From: Raphanus sativus | Taxonomy: Eukaryota; Streptophyta; Magnoliopsida; Brassicales; Brassicaceae | Assembly (NCBI RefSeq): GCF_000801105.2 | Contig: NC_079519.1 | Coordinates: 33,579,288-33,643,287 of the forward strand | Direction: 5' to 3' | DNA: 64,000 nt | Shown: one piece after another, positions 36,970-49,175 of the stretch | Layout of the letters: each line of letters opens with the position of its first letter | Position numbering within the stretch: the first letter of the stretch is position 1 | Position numbers and translations under genes: made by a program | The notes under the pieces: model-generated | The model's input: only the letters and a program-made list of their open reading frames with translations | Told to the model about the DNA's origin: nothing | Database searches by the model: none

Positions 36970-37761
36970 AGTGCTCAAAATCAACCATACCAATGACTTT
37001 CTTTTAATGGCTTAAGCTGGGTTACTTTGTTTGTGAGAAAAAACTCAAATAATGTCTTCTGGATGTACTACGTTCTATGTTTCTTTACTTTTTGTTATAA
37101 TAAAATGTTGGAAACTAAATATACACATGACTGTTAAGTAACAAAATGTATAATGGTTTACCACTAATATAGAAGTGACAGATGATGTAATATTCAAAGC
37201 AAATAATAGAGTAAATCTAGAAGGAAAAAAATGCATGTTTTAACACTAGAGTGGAGATATATGAATGGTAGAAGATGTAGTAATACTTAAAGCAAATAAA
37301 GAGTAAATCTATAAAAAAAGAGGTCATTTTTAAATAACAGTACAGATGTTTACCCATAGAAAATTACGATGAGTACGTTGACTAAAATGGAATGGAATTG
37401 ATCTTCACCGTCAAAAAATATATCCTTGTACTTTTAAATTATCATATTTAAAGCTACTAACTTTATAATATACAGTCTTTACCTCAAAATATTTAGAGGC
37501 GTTGAGGACGTTGACTAAAATGGAATAGCATTATTTCTTGAATATAGTTGGAAAGTAATGTATTTTTTTTATAATATTGATTATATATATTTTTACCGCT
37601 TCCCAAAAACTATAAAGCACAGAGAGTGAGAGGGAAAGGAACAAAGGTTTCTTGATACTCAAGAAGAAGCGAGAGAGAGGATCCTTTTCGTTCGTTCTTC
37701 TTGCATTGCATGCGACTGTGAGTTTGTGAAAGCAAGAAAGCTCTGACAAGTTTCGACAAAA
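36970..37761. promoter_or_regulatory. Intergenic/promoter region of tandem copy 2, containing duplicated promoter blocks
   Basis: It holds two copies of acgttgactaaaatggaat (37375-37393 and 37508-37526). It also has a block similar to 34680-34841 (ACTATAAAGC, GGTTTCTTGA.ACTCAAGAAG, GCGAGAGAGAGGATCCTTT). An internal direct repeat of about 85 bp (around 37170-37255 and 37256-37340, with AAAGCAAATAA.AGAGTAAATCTA) is also present. The tandem duplication therefore included the promoter, and the W-box block was doubled. Confidence 0.55.
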
Positions 37762-39625
37762 ATGGCGGCGAAAGACGAAGACGGCGGCAACTTAAACGCC
37801 GATGACACTTTCGCCGACGGTAACGTAAACGCCGATGGTAATCTGGCGGAATCGGGAGAGATCGATCAGCTGTTGCAGGACATATCGAACGTTCTTCTTT
37901 CTCGTCAAGGTCTCTTCCTTTACATTCGTCTTCTTCTTCTTCTTCTTCTTCGACTGTGCATTTATCTTGTACAGTTGCTGCAGCAAGATCGCTCTGTTTT
38001 TCTTTGTGTTCAATATATCCATCGAATGTTTTGTGATGCTTTGCTGGAGATCATGTGATGCAAAAAAAGACTTGATCTTTGTGATTCTGTATACTGTGGT
38101 TGTTGGTTCAGGGACGAGTAATAATGAGCAAGGAACCAGTGCTAATCAACTATTGCCTGTTTCATCTACCACTAGTAGTAATGTGCCTGTAACCTCGGGT
38201 GAAGCAACATCTTCTAGGTATTAATCTGCTTCGAATTATTTTGGTACCAATCAATGGTTTGTATCTCGGTTTGTAACATCATTCCCATGTTCTAGTGTGC
38301 CAGTAAATTCAGGTGAATACGAGATGATGTTTTCCCCTCTTGGGGTGCCATTAATGTCTGATGCTCCTGTCAAGAATGACCGTCCCTTGCCTGATGATGA
38401 AGACGTTACTAAATTAATTGATAACACATGCTGGGGGTATGATGAAACAAGAGATCGACTTAAAAAGGGTTTCTCTCTACTCCCTCTAGAGAATGATGAT
38501 GACTCAAAAGAGCTGAGCAAAATGTAAGTCTGCTTCCTCTAGCTTTCTCCATTTTTTTATTTGCTCTATTAATAATCTCTTCAATGTGTTTTTTTTTTGT
38601 TTTCACAGAGATCCCTCCTCCTCCTCAGACCATCTTGAAGCAGAACATGTGCAGTACGGAACTCATGAGCCGGTGATTCAGCCAACGCCTACAAGACAAA
38701 GCATTACTACTACTGCATCTTCATCTGGTCGTAGCCCATCGGTCTCGATGACCAAGGTAAAGTCTTTCTCTCATAAACCATTAATATATATAAATTATAT
38801 TCTTTAAAACTACTTCTCTTTCATACGTTTAGTTTTGATCAAATTTGACGCAGGCATTTATGACATCCACTGACTTTGTACCAAGAAGGAACCAACAAGC
38901 CATGAACCTACCGCAGCCGCAGAGGAACCAACAAGCCATGAACCTACCACAGACACAGAGGAACCCACAAGCCATGAACCCTCATTACTCTCAGTTGCAA
39001 GTTCCTTCAGGGCAGTATAGTAATATCACGAGACCTCCTTACTTGCCACCATCAGCACTACCATTTCAGCAACCTGGTGGTAGTAACACGGCGCATTATG
39101 GTACTATGGTGACATATCCTTACTGGCGACCAGAACAGACCGACATCTACAACACGCCTCAGCCAAATGCCTTTGTGGTTCCTTATGGTACTATGGTGAC
39201 GACAACTTACTGGCGACCAGAACAGACCGACATCTACAACATGCCTCAGATAGATGGCTCTGTGGTTACTTATGCTTACGGTTCTCCTAACCCCTTTGAC
39301 ACGTCTGCATACTCGAGATTTGGTTATGAAGGTGTCCCAGGCAACTACTTGTCATCAATTCCGCAGCATCAGGTGAAAAACCCATCAAATCTCTCTTAGG
39401 GCTTGGATGACTTGGCATACAAGTAACGCTTGTTTTTTTGTTAATCTTTTCTCTTGCTTGTTGTTTTGTTCACAGAGTACTGGAGATTCAATTGTGCGGC
39501 CACCGAGTAACACACATAGCCGCCAACAACGACAACACCTGCCTTGGAGTGATGACTTAGCAACTCAGAACCAACAAAACGATAGGAGTGATGATCCGTC
39601 TGACCAAACCCAAAGAGACAACTAG
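37762..39625 (+). CDS. Uncharacterised Q/N/P-rich protein, tandem copy 2 (about 432 aa)
   Basis: Paralogue of the gene at 34842. Exons: 37762-37909, 38112-38217, 38296-38523, 38609-38756, 38854-39372 and 39476-39625, all in phase, 432 residues. The first exon differs, with an Asn/Asp-rich repeat (NADDTFADGNVNADGN), and the copy lacks a counterpart of exon 2 of copy 1. Exon 5 contains a 12-residue unit repeated three times (RNQQAMNLPQPQ, RNQQAMNLPQTQ, RNPQAMNPHYSQ). It also has a longer unit repeated twice (YGTMVT…YWRPEQTDIYN.PQ). No known domain. The shared end (NQQNDRSD.PSDQTQ…RDN) and shared splice sites make the pair secure. Function unknown; these expansions suggest a fast-evolving disordered protein. 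Confidence 0.72.
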
Positions 39626-40551
39626 CAATCCCAAATCAGAGTGATTTTCTTTCGATGGCTTAAGCTACTTTGTTTGTGAATAATAAGGTGTTCTGAAGTA
39701 CTACGTTCTATCTTTTGTTTTGTTATACACTAGGTTCATCAAGAATTCATGATATAAACCAAAAATGAATATTTTGTTAGAACAAAGTTTCGACTTTTCT
39801 TAGTTTGTTCCTATGAGGGTTAGTTTTTTCTTAAATTTTTCTATACATGGATATTTAAGCATATATTTTAACAAATTATATGATCGATAGTTCCATTTGA
39901 CCGAAATTTTCTGTTCAGGTTTCTAGTAACAAAAAACGTGTGCTCACAAAATCCCAAAGAGTGTAATTGTTGATAAATCTTTTCATTTTTTTTTAAATTG
40001 CTTGTATGCTCTACTTTCATATTTAGCTTCTAATACATGTTGGATTGAATATGTGATCTTTGTCTCCTTGGAATGGATTTTTCTCCAGACTGAACAAAAA
40101 CAATTTTAGCTTGTTTTTAATTCGATTGTTTTTTTCTGATTTAAACTGTCAGAAGAAATATTATTTATGATTTCTCGAAATCCGCAAGGTGTAAAATGAT
40201 ATTGTAAAAAAAGGTGTAAGAAATGCTCAAAATCGCCGGAACCACGTAATCTGGAACGGCCAAAACGACACGTCGTACCGTTTGTCACTCGCAGCTAGAA
40301 AGTGACACGGTGTATATAATATGCACTAACTTGGTATATATTTCCGTAGTTTATAGGTTTTGACCCCTTCATTTCCAATACTAACGTATCTCACCCATAA
40401 CAATACCAACTTGTATGTTTTTCAATTTTCCATAGCCTAAACATTTTGCCTTAATAGTTATAATTCTGATTAACATATAGTTAATAGCTTACACATCATA
40501 CCAATTCAAGAATTCAACTATAAACCCTAAAAGAAGATATATGATATCACC
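39626..40551. other. Intergenic DNA between tandem copy 2 and the retroposon
   Basis: 3' flank of the preceding gene, then AT-rich DNA. No gene, RNA gene or clear element was recognised. Confidence 0.4.
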
Positions 40552-40568
40552 AAGTATCATAACAAAAT

Positions 40569-42063
40569 TGCGGGCTCTCTTCTCTACTGTTCACAAATCT
40601 CTCTCGCTTCTCACTACAAACTAAAAAAAAAAGAAGATCTTGCTCCGGCGACTGGAGACATCGGCAGTTGGCCCGGTGTGCGTTAGCTCCACCGTCGGAG
40701 GCACTCCTCCTCTCCTCTCTCCCCCTTTTTTTTCTTTTGCCTCTTTCTCTCACTGGTCTTCGTCGTCGATATGTCGGAGTTGTGGAGCGGTCATGAAACT
40801 GGAACCCTAGATCCTCCCGGGGGGAGATAGATCCAGTGGGTATGGCTGTATCTGGAGGCGAGACGAGGCGTTGAAGGCCGTGAATTAGAACGGAGTCGGC
40901 TTTTAGGGTTTGGAGTCCAGCGTTTCTCTTTTTCTCTTTGTAGATCCGTCTGGTTTCCATGGCGGTGGTGGTGGGTGTTACTCGGGATCTCTCTCTCCTC
41001 GTTCCAATTGTTCGGTAGTTAAATCTCGAGGCTTCTTCCTCGATGTGGAGTGGGTTGTGAAGCTTTCTCTCTCGACGGAGCTGGGTGTCCTGCTTCGAAG
41101 GTTTGTCTGCTTTCGACCAGGAGAGGCGGCGTCTCTTCTACGTCGGTGCGTGCACGGTTTCGCGGCGGTTGTGTGACAGTTGCGTCTCTGTGGTTTGGCG
41201 TATGCAATTTCGGAGCCGGTTGAGGATCTGTCGTCTATGGCAGTGTTCTCGTTGTCTCTTGCGGTTGCTCTTTCCTTGCAGATTAGTTCTCATGTCTGGT
41301 GCATTCTTCGGACCATTATCGCGAGTGGTCTTGTTTCTTTCACCCCTTCCTGTCAGTCGCTATGCGTGTCTCCAGCGCGGAGTGTTCCTGCAGTTCAAGA
41401 AAGGGTCGACTTAGGTTCTCTAAGTTCGGACCAAGTCGCTTTTCTGTTGCTCGTTTGAGTCTTCAGGTAGCAGAATGCGAGGAGGCTTGGGAGAGTTTAG
41501 TCATCTGCGTGCAGAGGAGGCTTCTTGGTCTTCTTTGTAGGCTAATCTCTATCTTTTTTGCAGGGTTGTGAAGTGTTTGTACTGGTGTCACCTCCATTGC
41601 AATCCGTTTGTCAGGAGGGTAGAGGTCGCTTTTCAAGCTGAGTAGTCCCTTGGTTCGGCGTCTTTCTCCCTCTGTTGTTTGCGGTTCTGAAGTTTGATGG
41701 CACTTCAAAAAGGTTTGCTATCTCTCTCTCAGTCCGTGGGTCGCGCTTCATAGACAGTTTAAGTTATGAGCTTGAAGAGATCCTCAAAATCCAGCTACTA
41801 CGGTGATGTCATGAGAAAACCGGCATCCTAGGCAACTAGGTAAACCCCACATTCGAGTGGTTAACATTATCGGCAGAGAACAGTGCTTGATATTCTAGGG
41901 ATTTCCGAGCGAAGCTTGCGGATGGCGTCGGATAAGTGGGCGAGCGAAGCGAGTTTAGTTAGGTCTGATATAGAACATTTTGGTTGATTTAAGCTTGTAA
42001 TTGACGCTGTAATTCCCGGTTCGGGTTGCTAATTATAATTAAAAAAAAAAAAAAAAAAAAAAA
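40569..42063 (+). mobile_element. Poly(A)-tailed retroposon, about 1.5 kb, non-coding (Sadhu-like or LINE-derived)
   Basis: A GC-richer block stands out from AT-rich surroundings. It ends in an A run of about 25 bases (from about 42041) and is flanked by a perfect 17-bp direct repeat AAGTATCATAACAAAAT (40552-40568 and 42064-42080), which is a target-site duplication. There is no reverse transcriptase and no long conserved ORF; several mutually overlapping ORFs of 80-140 codons show no domain. This fits a non-autonomous retroposon such as the Brassicaceae Sadhu type, or a retrocopied transcript. The family name is a guess; the retroposition signature is seen. Confidence 0.8.
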
Positions 42064-42080
42064 AAGTATCATAACAAAAT

Positions 42081-42792
42081 CTTTTTATTATTAAAGTTAA
42101 CCATCTTTAAATATAGATGTGTAATAAATGATTTAATTTATAAAAAATATATAGCATATTTTTAAATATACTGAATTATAAATAAGAAAAATGAATAAAA
42201 TAAAATAATCACAGTATAATAATAACATAAAACGATAATTCATTTTTCGTTAAAATTATAATAAATATTTAGGATTCTAATTATTTTCATGAAATTTAGA
42301 TTTCGTTTGATAGAAGATAAATGATAATATTGTGGAATGGACTGAGTAAACTATTTCACATCATTTTATTAAAAAAAGAAAAGAAAAATCAGTTGCAGCT
42401 TTGATTACCTAAGGGAAAAAGGGAGAACAAAAATTGACACATAGGAAAGTTATACTGCTAATTTATAAATGATCAACGATACAAGGTTCGCTAATCAAAT
42501 AGTTAGAAGTATCTAATCACCATTTTTGTAACATTTTTAAAAATCTAATCACCATTTAAATAAGAATACAAAAACCTGTAACAATTAACACCTACAAAAC
42601 TATGAAAGGATCGTGTCAATCAAAATTAAACTAATCTCTGTTATTAAAACCTGTCAACATCTCAAAACTATCATCGTCCTATAATAATCACAGTCCCTCT
42701 GAACGATTCTCCAAAAGAATAAGCCAAACCCCATCATAATTCATAAAGGTTTCATCTTTGCTTGATCTTACCGTGGTTTCTGTACTCCGGCG
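42081..42792. promoter_or_regulatory. Upstream region of the TPK2-like gene
   Basis: AT-rich 5' flank, truncated on its far side by the retroposon insertion 712 bp before the start codon. No specific motif is claimed. Confidence 0.3.
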
Positions 42793-44202
42793 ATGGCTAA
42801 CGACGGAAACGAGATTGACCCATTACTCCAGTACCTTCTCAGCCCAAGAACCAACCCACCACAACCACATCCGCCTCCTCTGTTTCCCTTACCCGAAAAC
42901 GACGACGTAACGGTCCCGATGCCAATGACACCAACGGAGTTCAAAAACCGTTTAATCTTCGGCCCTTTCCCTCGCTCCCAACGAGACTCATCGCTCCTCA
43001 TCGACGCCATTTCTCAAAACATCCCATCATCACCCTCCTCCACCTCCTTCTCTGACACCTCCTCCACCGTCGACATCCCACCAGAACACAACTTACCACC
43101 ACCGCGAAAACCCAAACCGACCTTCCACCGCTCCAAAACAGCTCCCGCCATGGTCGCCATCAACGACTTGACCCACCCGTTTGACCTCAAAACAGAGAGA
43201 CCAAACTCAAAGTCCGTCGTACGACAAGCCGCTGCTCTGCTTTTCGTGTATCTATCCTTGGGAGTCCTTATCTATTGTCTGAACCGAGACGGCTACTCGG
43301 TCGTCCACACTCACCCCGTCGTCGACGGTTTATACTTCTGCATCGTGACGATGTGCACGATCGGCTACGGAGACATCACACCCGATAGCGTACTCACCAA
43401 GGTGTTCTCGATCCTGTTCGTCCTCGTCGGGTTCGGTTTCATGGATATACTTCTTAGCGCGATGGTTAGTCACGTTCTTGATCTTCAAGAAGACTATATG
43501 TTAAAAGCCGCCAAGGACGCTAGCTTCGATGAGGGGGCGGAGAAGAATAAGAAGAAAACGACGTCGTATATAATCGACGTGAGTAAAGGGAGGATGAGGA
43601 TTAGGTTGAAGGTTGGGCTGGCGTTGGGTGTTGTGATGCTGTGTCTTGGATTCGGGGTTTTGATTATGCATTACGTGGAGAGGATCGATTGGTTGGATTC
43701 GTTTTATTTATCGGTTATGTCGGTTACTACGGTCGGGTATGGGGACAGGGCGTTTAAGACTTTGACCGGGAGGCTTCTCGCTGCGGTTTGGTTGCTTGTG
43801 TCTACTCTGGCTGTGGCGAGAGCGTTTTTGTATTTGGCTGAGGCGAGGGTTGATAAGAGGAATAGGGAGAGGGCGAAGAGGGTGCTTGGTGAGAACATGT
43901 CTGTCTCTCAGTTCTTTGCTGCTGATATCGACCATAATGGCTGCGTTAGGTAACTCATATATACTATTAGTAATGTTTCATACTTTGTTCAGGTTCTTGG
44001 ATCTGATGATCTTCTTGGTTTTTGCAGTAAAGCGGAGTTTGTGATATACAAACTAAAGAAGATGGAGAAGATAACCGATAAGGATATTGATCCGATCGGT
44101 AACCAGTTTCACAGGCTTGACAAAACCAATAGTGGAAGGATTACTCTTTTAGACTTGTTGGAAACAAGCACCAACGAGTTACCCACTGCAACTTCTGTTT
44201 AG
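42793..44202 (+). CDS. TPK2: Two-pore K+ channel, TPK2/KCO2-like (443 aa)
   Basis: Vacuolar-membrane K+ channel of the tandem-pore family. Exons 42793-43949 and 44028-44202 join in phase (GCV|SKAEF) to 443 residues, matching the Arabidopsis TPK2 length as I recall it. Features: a Pro-rich N terminus with a 14-3-3 site (HRSKTAP, near 112-118), four hydrophobic segments, and two pore signatures (TIGYGD at about 189 and TVGYGD at about 314). The C-terminal EF-hands include AADIDHNGCVSKAEF, split by the intron, and RLDKTNSGRITLLDLLE. The family is regulated by Ca2+ through the EF-hands and by 14-3-3 binding after phosphorylation. KCO3, which neighbours it in Arabidopsis, is not found in the following 8.7 kb. 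Confidence 0.93.
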
Positions 44203-45686
44203 CATGCAACTTAACAAAAAGATGTGCAGTTGAACCGGTTTAGTTAAACCGGTTTGAAATCTAGTTTGTCTTCTTCTCACCTAAGATGATGAAGAGAAAG
44301 AAGTTTGATGTTTGGTTTCCTTTGACCAGTTTGATGCCTGTCATACCAAATGGGTATATGCCAATGGTTTGCTTCGGTTTGATGGATAGGTTAATTAAGG
44401 AGTTGAACGGTTTATTTTATGCATATATTGTTGATTGAAGTTATTTGTTACCGTTTGAAGTAAAGTAACTAGTGTTCCCAAATATGAGACTGTAAATGTT
44501 AATGTATAATTTGGTATCTGGGCTATTTTCAATCAGTTTCTTTGCGGTCAACTATTTTTTGTAAAGTATTCACATTTTTCATGTATAAGAAAAAATTACT
44601 TTCTTCCTATTTTTTCACACACCCTAACAAGAAACATGTTTTCTTAACTTAGGAAAGGTTAACAATCTCATCGTCAACTTCTCCCTTTATGAATTATCAT
44701 ACCTTAGACAACCTATTCTAGTTTTTTTACATTTATTATCTTGTTCTTAACTTTGTTACTTGAATCGAACCCTTACTTGAATCAAACCGAAGGGATTCTA
44801 AGCTAACAGAATCAAAACCAAATTGAATTTTCCAAATACTAGAACGGATTTTTAAACCTTTAGAATCGAAAAATCAAAACTGAGAACCAAATGTCCATAA
44901 CTACTTAATACACGTATGATATAACAATTTGAGTCCTTTTCTAATTTTCGGCTCTAATTAAACACATAATTCTATTATTTATTCAACATATCAATCATCA
45001 CATTGACTTTTTGTTAGCGCTAAGTAGATTTTAATAATGTTTATAAATTATAGTTATGCTTTTTTCAATTTTATACAACAATTAACTGTTCAACAAACAA
45101 TTATTTGAACTAAAAAGAAATAAAAACTCAAACAAATATATATAGTGAATGAAATTTCATACGCACCAACATCTTTAAGAAGTTTAGTGCATCCGCACAT
45201 GCATATTCCACAAAACAACTGGTCGTAGATATCATCTGCGAACATGTATTTTTTGTGTAAGCTTCGCCTTTTGTCTCTTATCAAAGTTGAGGTTGACTAA
45301 TTTACAGTAAGGATTGAAAATATAAAAGAAAATACACTAAAACTTCGAAATAAATATTATAAAAAAGTTCTAAAAATCATGTACATAGAATCTCTTGGAT
45401 ATGAAGACGCAAGTGAGTAGACAAATAAGATGTGTGAGCAAATTAGCACTAAGTAAATGTAATATATATATATACAGTTATACTAGAAATCTAGTTTGAA
45501 AATATTCAGAATATAGCAGGGTTGAATATAATATTCGCACCGAAAAAGTGATATGAAATAGACTGTAAATCAGGATACCAGACTCAACTGGACTTAAATA
45601 TCCGAGAAGATCTTTTCTTAAACCCAAAATACGATATCAAATCAGATTATCACCGAAAACTAATTAATAAGTATCCAAATATAATA

Positions 45687-45735
45687 ATTATATATATATA
45701 TATATAGTATATATATATATTATTATATTATAATT
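45687..45735. repeat. AT dinucleotide repeat with palindromic arrangement
   Basis: TATATATATA…GTATATATATATATTATTATATTATAATTATTATAATATTAATA. A simple sequence able to form a cruciform; no gene context. Confidence 0.6.
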
Positions 45736-47054
45736 ATTATAATATTAATATCTAACTTAAATTATAAATTAAATAGTTTAGTTATTTTTAGTATTTATGG
45801 ATAGAATGGATGATTCGATTACAAAATATCTGAATCAAATTTAACGTTGAATTATTTTCATATAAAAATAACTGATTTGAAGCATATTTACTGTGATTTG
45901 GTTTTTAAAACTATTTTAAGTAAGTTTAGGTAGTCTAAATATAAAATACCTAGAAACGAATCAGTTGTTGATCATTTCGGTTGAAACTGAATTTATCCCA
46001 CCTAAGAAGGCTTGACTCGAACTTAATATGCTTTTTATAATATCTGAATGAGAAATTCTTCAAAATTTTAAAATTTTTAATACCTGAATGAGGCAATTTT
46101 TAATATCTGAGTGAGCATGTGTCCATGCTTGAATAGGTTCTTATCAATACCCGAAGGGAAATCCGAATGTCCAGAGTAGTTCAGAGTCCTGGTTATGTAA
46201 TGAGTGGCTGCTTCGAAAAAAATATCACTGAAACGAATACAGTCCACCAATTATACTATGTATACTAATATGGGATTAACTGATGATCATTATAAAAATG
46301 ATAGGAACTATGAAAAAAAAGGAATCCAAAGGAATGATAAAGAATCAACTGGAAGGAAAAAACTGTAGAAAAAAAAAGAATTAATTTAGATCTTTGTCTA
46401 ATTTGATGTGGAATATATTTACACTAAATTCTTCAAAAAAGGAATTGTTAAATTTCAAATATACAAAATTTCACACACTGGTTAAAAAAAAAGGAACTAG
46501 GTGGAATGTACTATTCCTTGCTATTATTTTTCTCAATTGTTGTCACCAGTTAGACCCAAATGCAATTATAATCTAGTCGGTAGTTTAACCCTATGAATAA
46601 ATAAATATACATGTGTTTATTTTGTTTTCAACCTTATATAAAATGAAATTTTACTTGAAACTATACTTTTTTGTTGGATATATGGAAAGTAAAAAATGTA
46701 TCAAGAACGTAAGTATAGTACAGCATTTTTTGACGTTTATGATCCATCAAAATCATGACTCATAGTCGTTTTCTTGGGATCATCAATAATCTATCAAAAG
46801 ATTGCTATAATTATACATCAATCAATTATTTATACTCCCTATCGAATACATGAAGTTTAATAGAGTTTTCAATGTTTTAAGATGTAAGATATTTTCATAT
46901 TTTTAAGTAACTTCTAAATTTATTAAAAATTGTCTACCTAATGATATTCTGTAGTCTATTTTACAATTGGTTGAATATTTTTAATTTATTTTAATGATTT
47001 TAAGGTTAAAAGTAATTTTTGTTAATAGTTGTGCATTACCTACAATATTATATA

Positions 47055-47305
47055 CTCCCTCTGTTCCTAAATATAGGATTTCTTACACTTTTCACGTTTA
47101 TTAAGACTAATAATAATTTTGCACTTTATTTAATTATTTATATCATTTACACACTTTCAATAACTGTCTACCAATAAAATTTAATCAGTACCACTTTTAT
47201 TAAAAAAAGAACCTCAAAGTTACAAAACTACCTTAAATATTAGAAAATCTTATATTGTGGAACAAAGAAAAACTCCAAAAATCCTATATTTAGGAACGGA
47301 GGGAG
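47055..47305. mobile_element. Stowaway-type MITE
   Basis: A 251-bp element with terminal inverted repeats CTCCCTCTGTTCCTAAATATA / TATATTTAGGAACGGAGGGAG, flanked by TA on each side (47053-47054, 47306-47307). Same superfamily as the copy at 23956 but a different subfamily. Confidence 0.85.
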
Positions 47306-47758
47306 TATTTTGAAATAGATAGAGTATTTTGTTACAAATTAGTTACATACGGTGTCTCCAAACGTTTTTCATCATTTTCGCTTTTCAGAAACTTTTCACG
47401 ACGATTAGTTTTTTTTTTCTTTCTTTTTGAATGATGTGACCCACGTTCTGATAGACTATATATCAATGCATCGGCTGTAGGTTGTAATCTGAATTTAAGA
47501 TCGAGATGTACATGACAACTTATATTCTTGTTAGGGTTATGTATTTTCATCTATGAACTTTTTAAAGGTTTAATTACAAACAATTAGAAAAAGAAACACA
47601 AAGAAGCGTTACTGAACCATGAGCATTTTTATATAAGTATCATGAACACAAAGAAACTCTGAAAATATCTATTCAATTAAAAGAGAAGGAGTCTAAATAA
47701 ATCTACTTATGTAAGTTGTTTTGGACCCTTTCATTTAATTAATTATTTGTTTAGTCTA

Positions 47759-49175
47759 TCTCTATATATCCTAAAAACACGTGACCTATAATATATTTGG
47801 TTCTAATGTTCCTTTTTTTCCTCTAGCCATTAAAGGAGTTCTATTAATTTAATTATATTAACCATTCAGAAACAATTTGAAGGAAACCTAATCAATTTGA
47901 TAACTATACATAATTATTGGTTGACTAATCACGAATCAAAACATATACATTATATGCAATCAACTTCTGAACCCAATTAATATACTTTGAAATTTATTTA
48001 AGAATATATATCATAATATCACACAAGTTCATTTTCACATTAAAGTTCCAAATATTTACAAATTCAACTTTAATAAAACACTTTAGCAACCACCTGTTGA
48101 AGATTATTTTTACATTACAAATTATTCTCTTTAAAAATAATTTTAATAAAGATCTATTTAGATAGATTTAAAAACTATTAAAAACCTTACAATCTTATAT
48201 TTTAAATTAGTCAAAAAGTGCAAAATAAATCTTAAGTCTTATCACTCAACAAATATAACTCTTATAAATTTACCCATACAAATAATAAAAGAAACTAGGT
48301 TAGGGTATTCGTGTCGAATACAGAGATCGGTTTTCGGGTCTGAGTTCTTCAGATCCTAAACATGTGGCCATAACTAGTATTTAAAATTTCGATATGTGTT
48401 TCAAGTCGGTTTTCTCAGATTCAGATATGTTCGGATACATAATTCAAATTTTTTTAAAATCTTTAATTTTTTGGATCTGTAATGGGCCTGGATTGTTTGG
48501 TTATTTAAGACCCGAAAAAATTGAAGTACCCGAAAACCAGAAAAAATATTAAACATGAAAACCCAAATAAATACCAAAAAAAAAGCAATACCCAAGCATC
48601 CAAATTTTTACCGAAAATGATTTGAGGAACACAAAAATACCCAATTTTTTTTCAATACCCAAAAATATTTTTTTTTAGATATTGATTTTCCTTGAAACCC
48701 AAAACTATAATCGAAAATAATGAACTCACAACTTAAAAAGTATATGTAATACCTAAAACATATCTAAAATACCCACAATATATGTGATATACACAAAACA
48801 TTTCATGTATTTTTGTACCGATTGACTCTCGGGTAGGATCCAGACTCCAACAGGGATCCGTCAGTCCAAAAGAATCTTAATATTATATTTACAATGGACA
48901 TATCCAAATAGCATTTACATTTTTGAGTCGATTTCGGTTTTGGTTTCCCCGAGTCTGGTAAATGTCCACGCTTTCGAAAAATGTTAGATAAGAGATACAT
49001 ACAGAATTTTAAATAAACTAATTGATAAATTATAATTTTAAGAAATTTTCTTTCTTTCAATTTAATATGAATTTGTAACAATGATATTACAACACACAAT
49101 TTAAAATTGATAATTTACAAATTTGTTTATAACTCAAAAAAAATCCGCGCTTTCGAAGCGCGGATCAAAATCTAG
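47759..49175. mobile_element. Helitron; 3' terminus clear, 5' end tentative
   Basis: The 3' end is a hairpin CCGCGCTTTCGAAGCGCGG (49145-49163), then ATCAAAAT and CTAG|T (49172-49175). It is the same type as the Helitron at 18558-19925. The 5' end given (A|TCTCTATATATCC at 47759) is only a candidate; no ideal TCTATATTATTAAAA start was found upstream. There is no helicase coding. Confidence 0.5.

Noticed and set aside
40547..41708. Overlapping ORFs of 80-140 codons on both strands in the 40.5-41.7 kb block
   Set aside because: They overlap each other in several frames, share no known domain and lie within the poly(A)-tailed retroposon; its GC-rich body produces chance ORFs.
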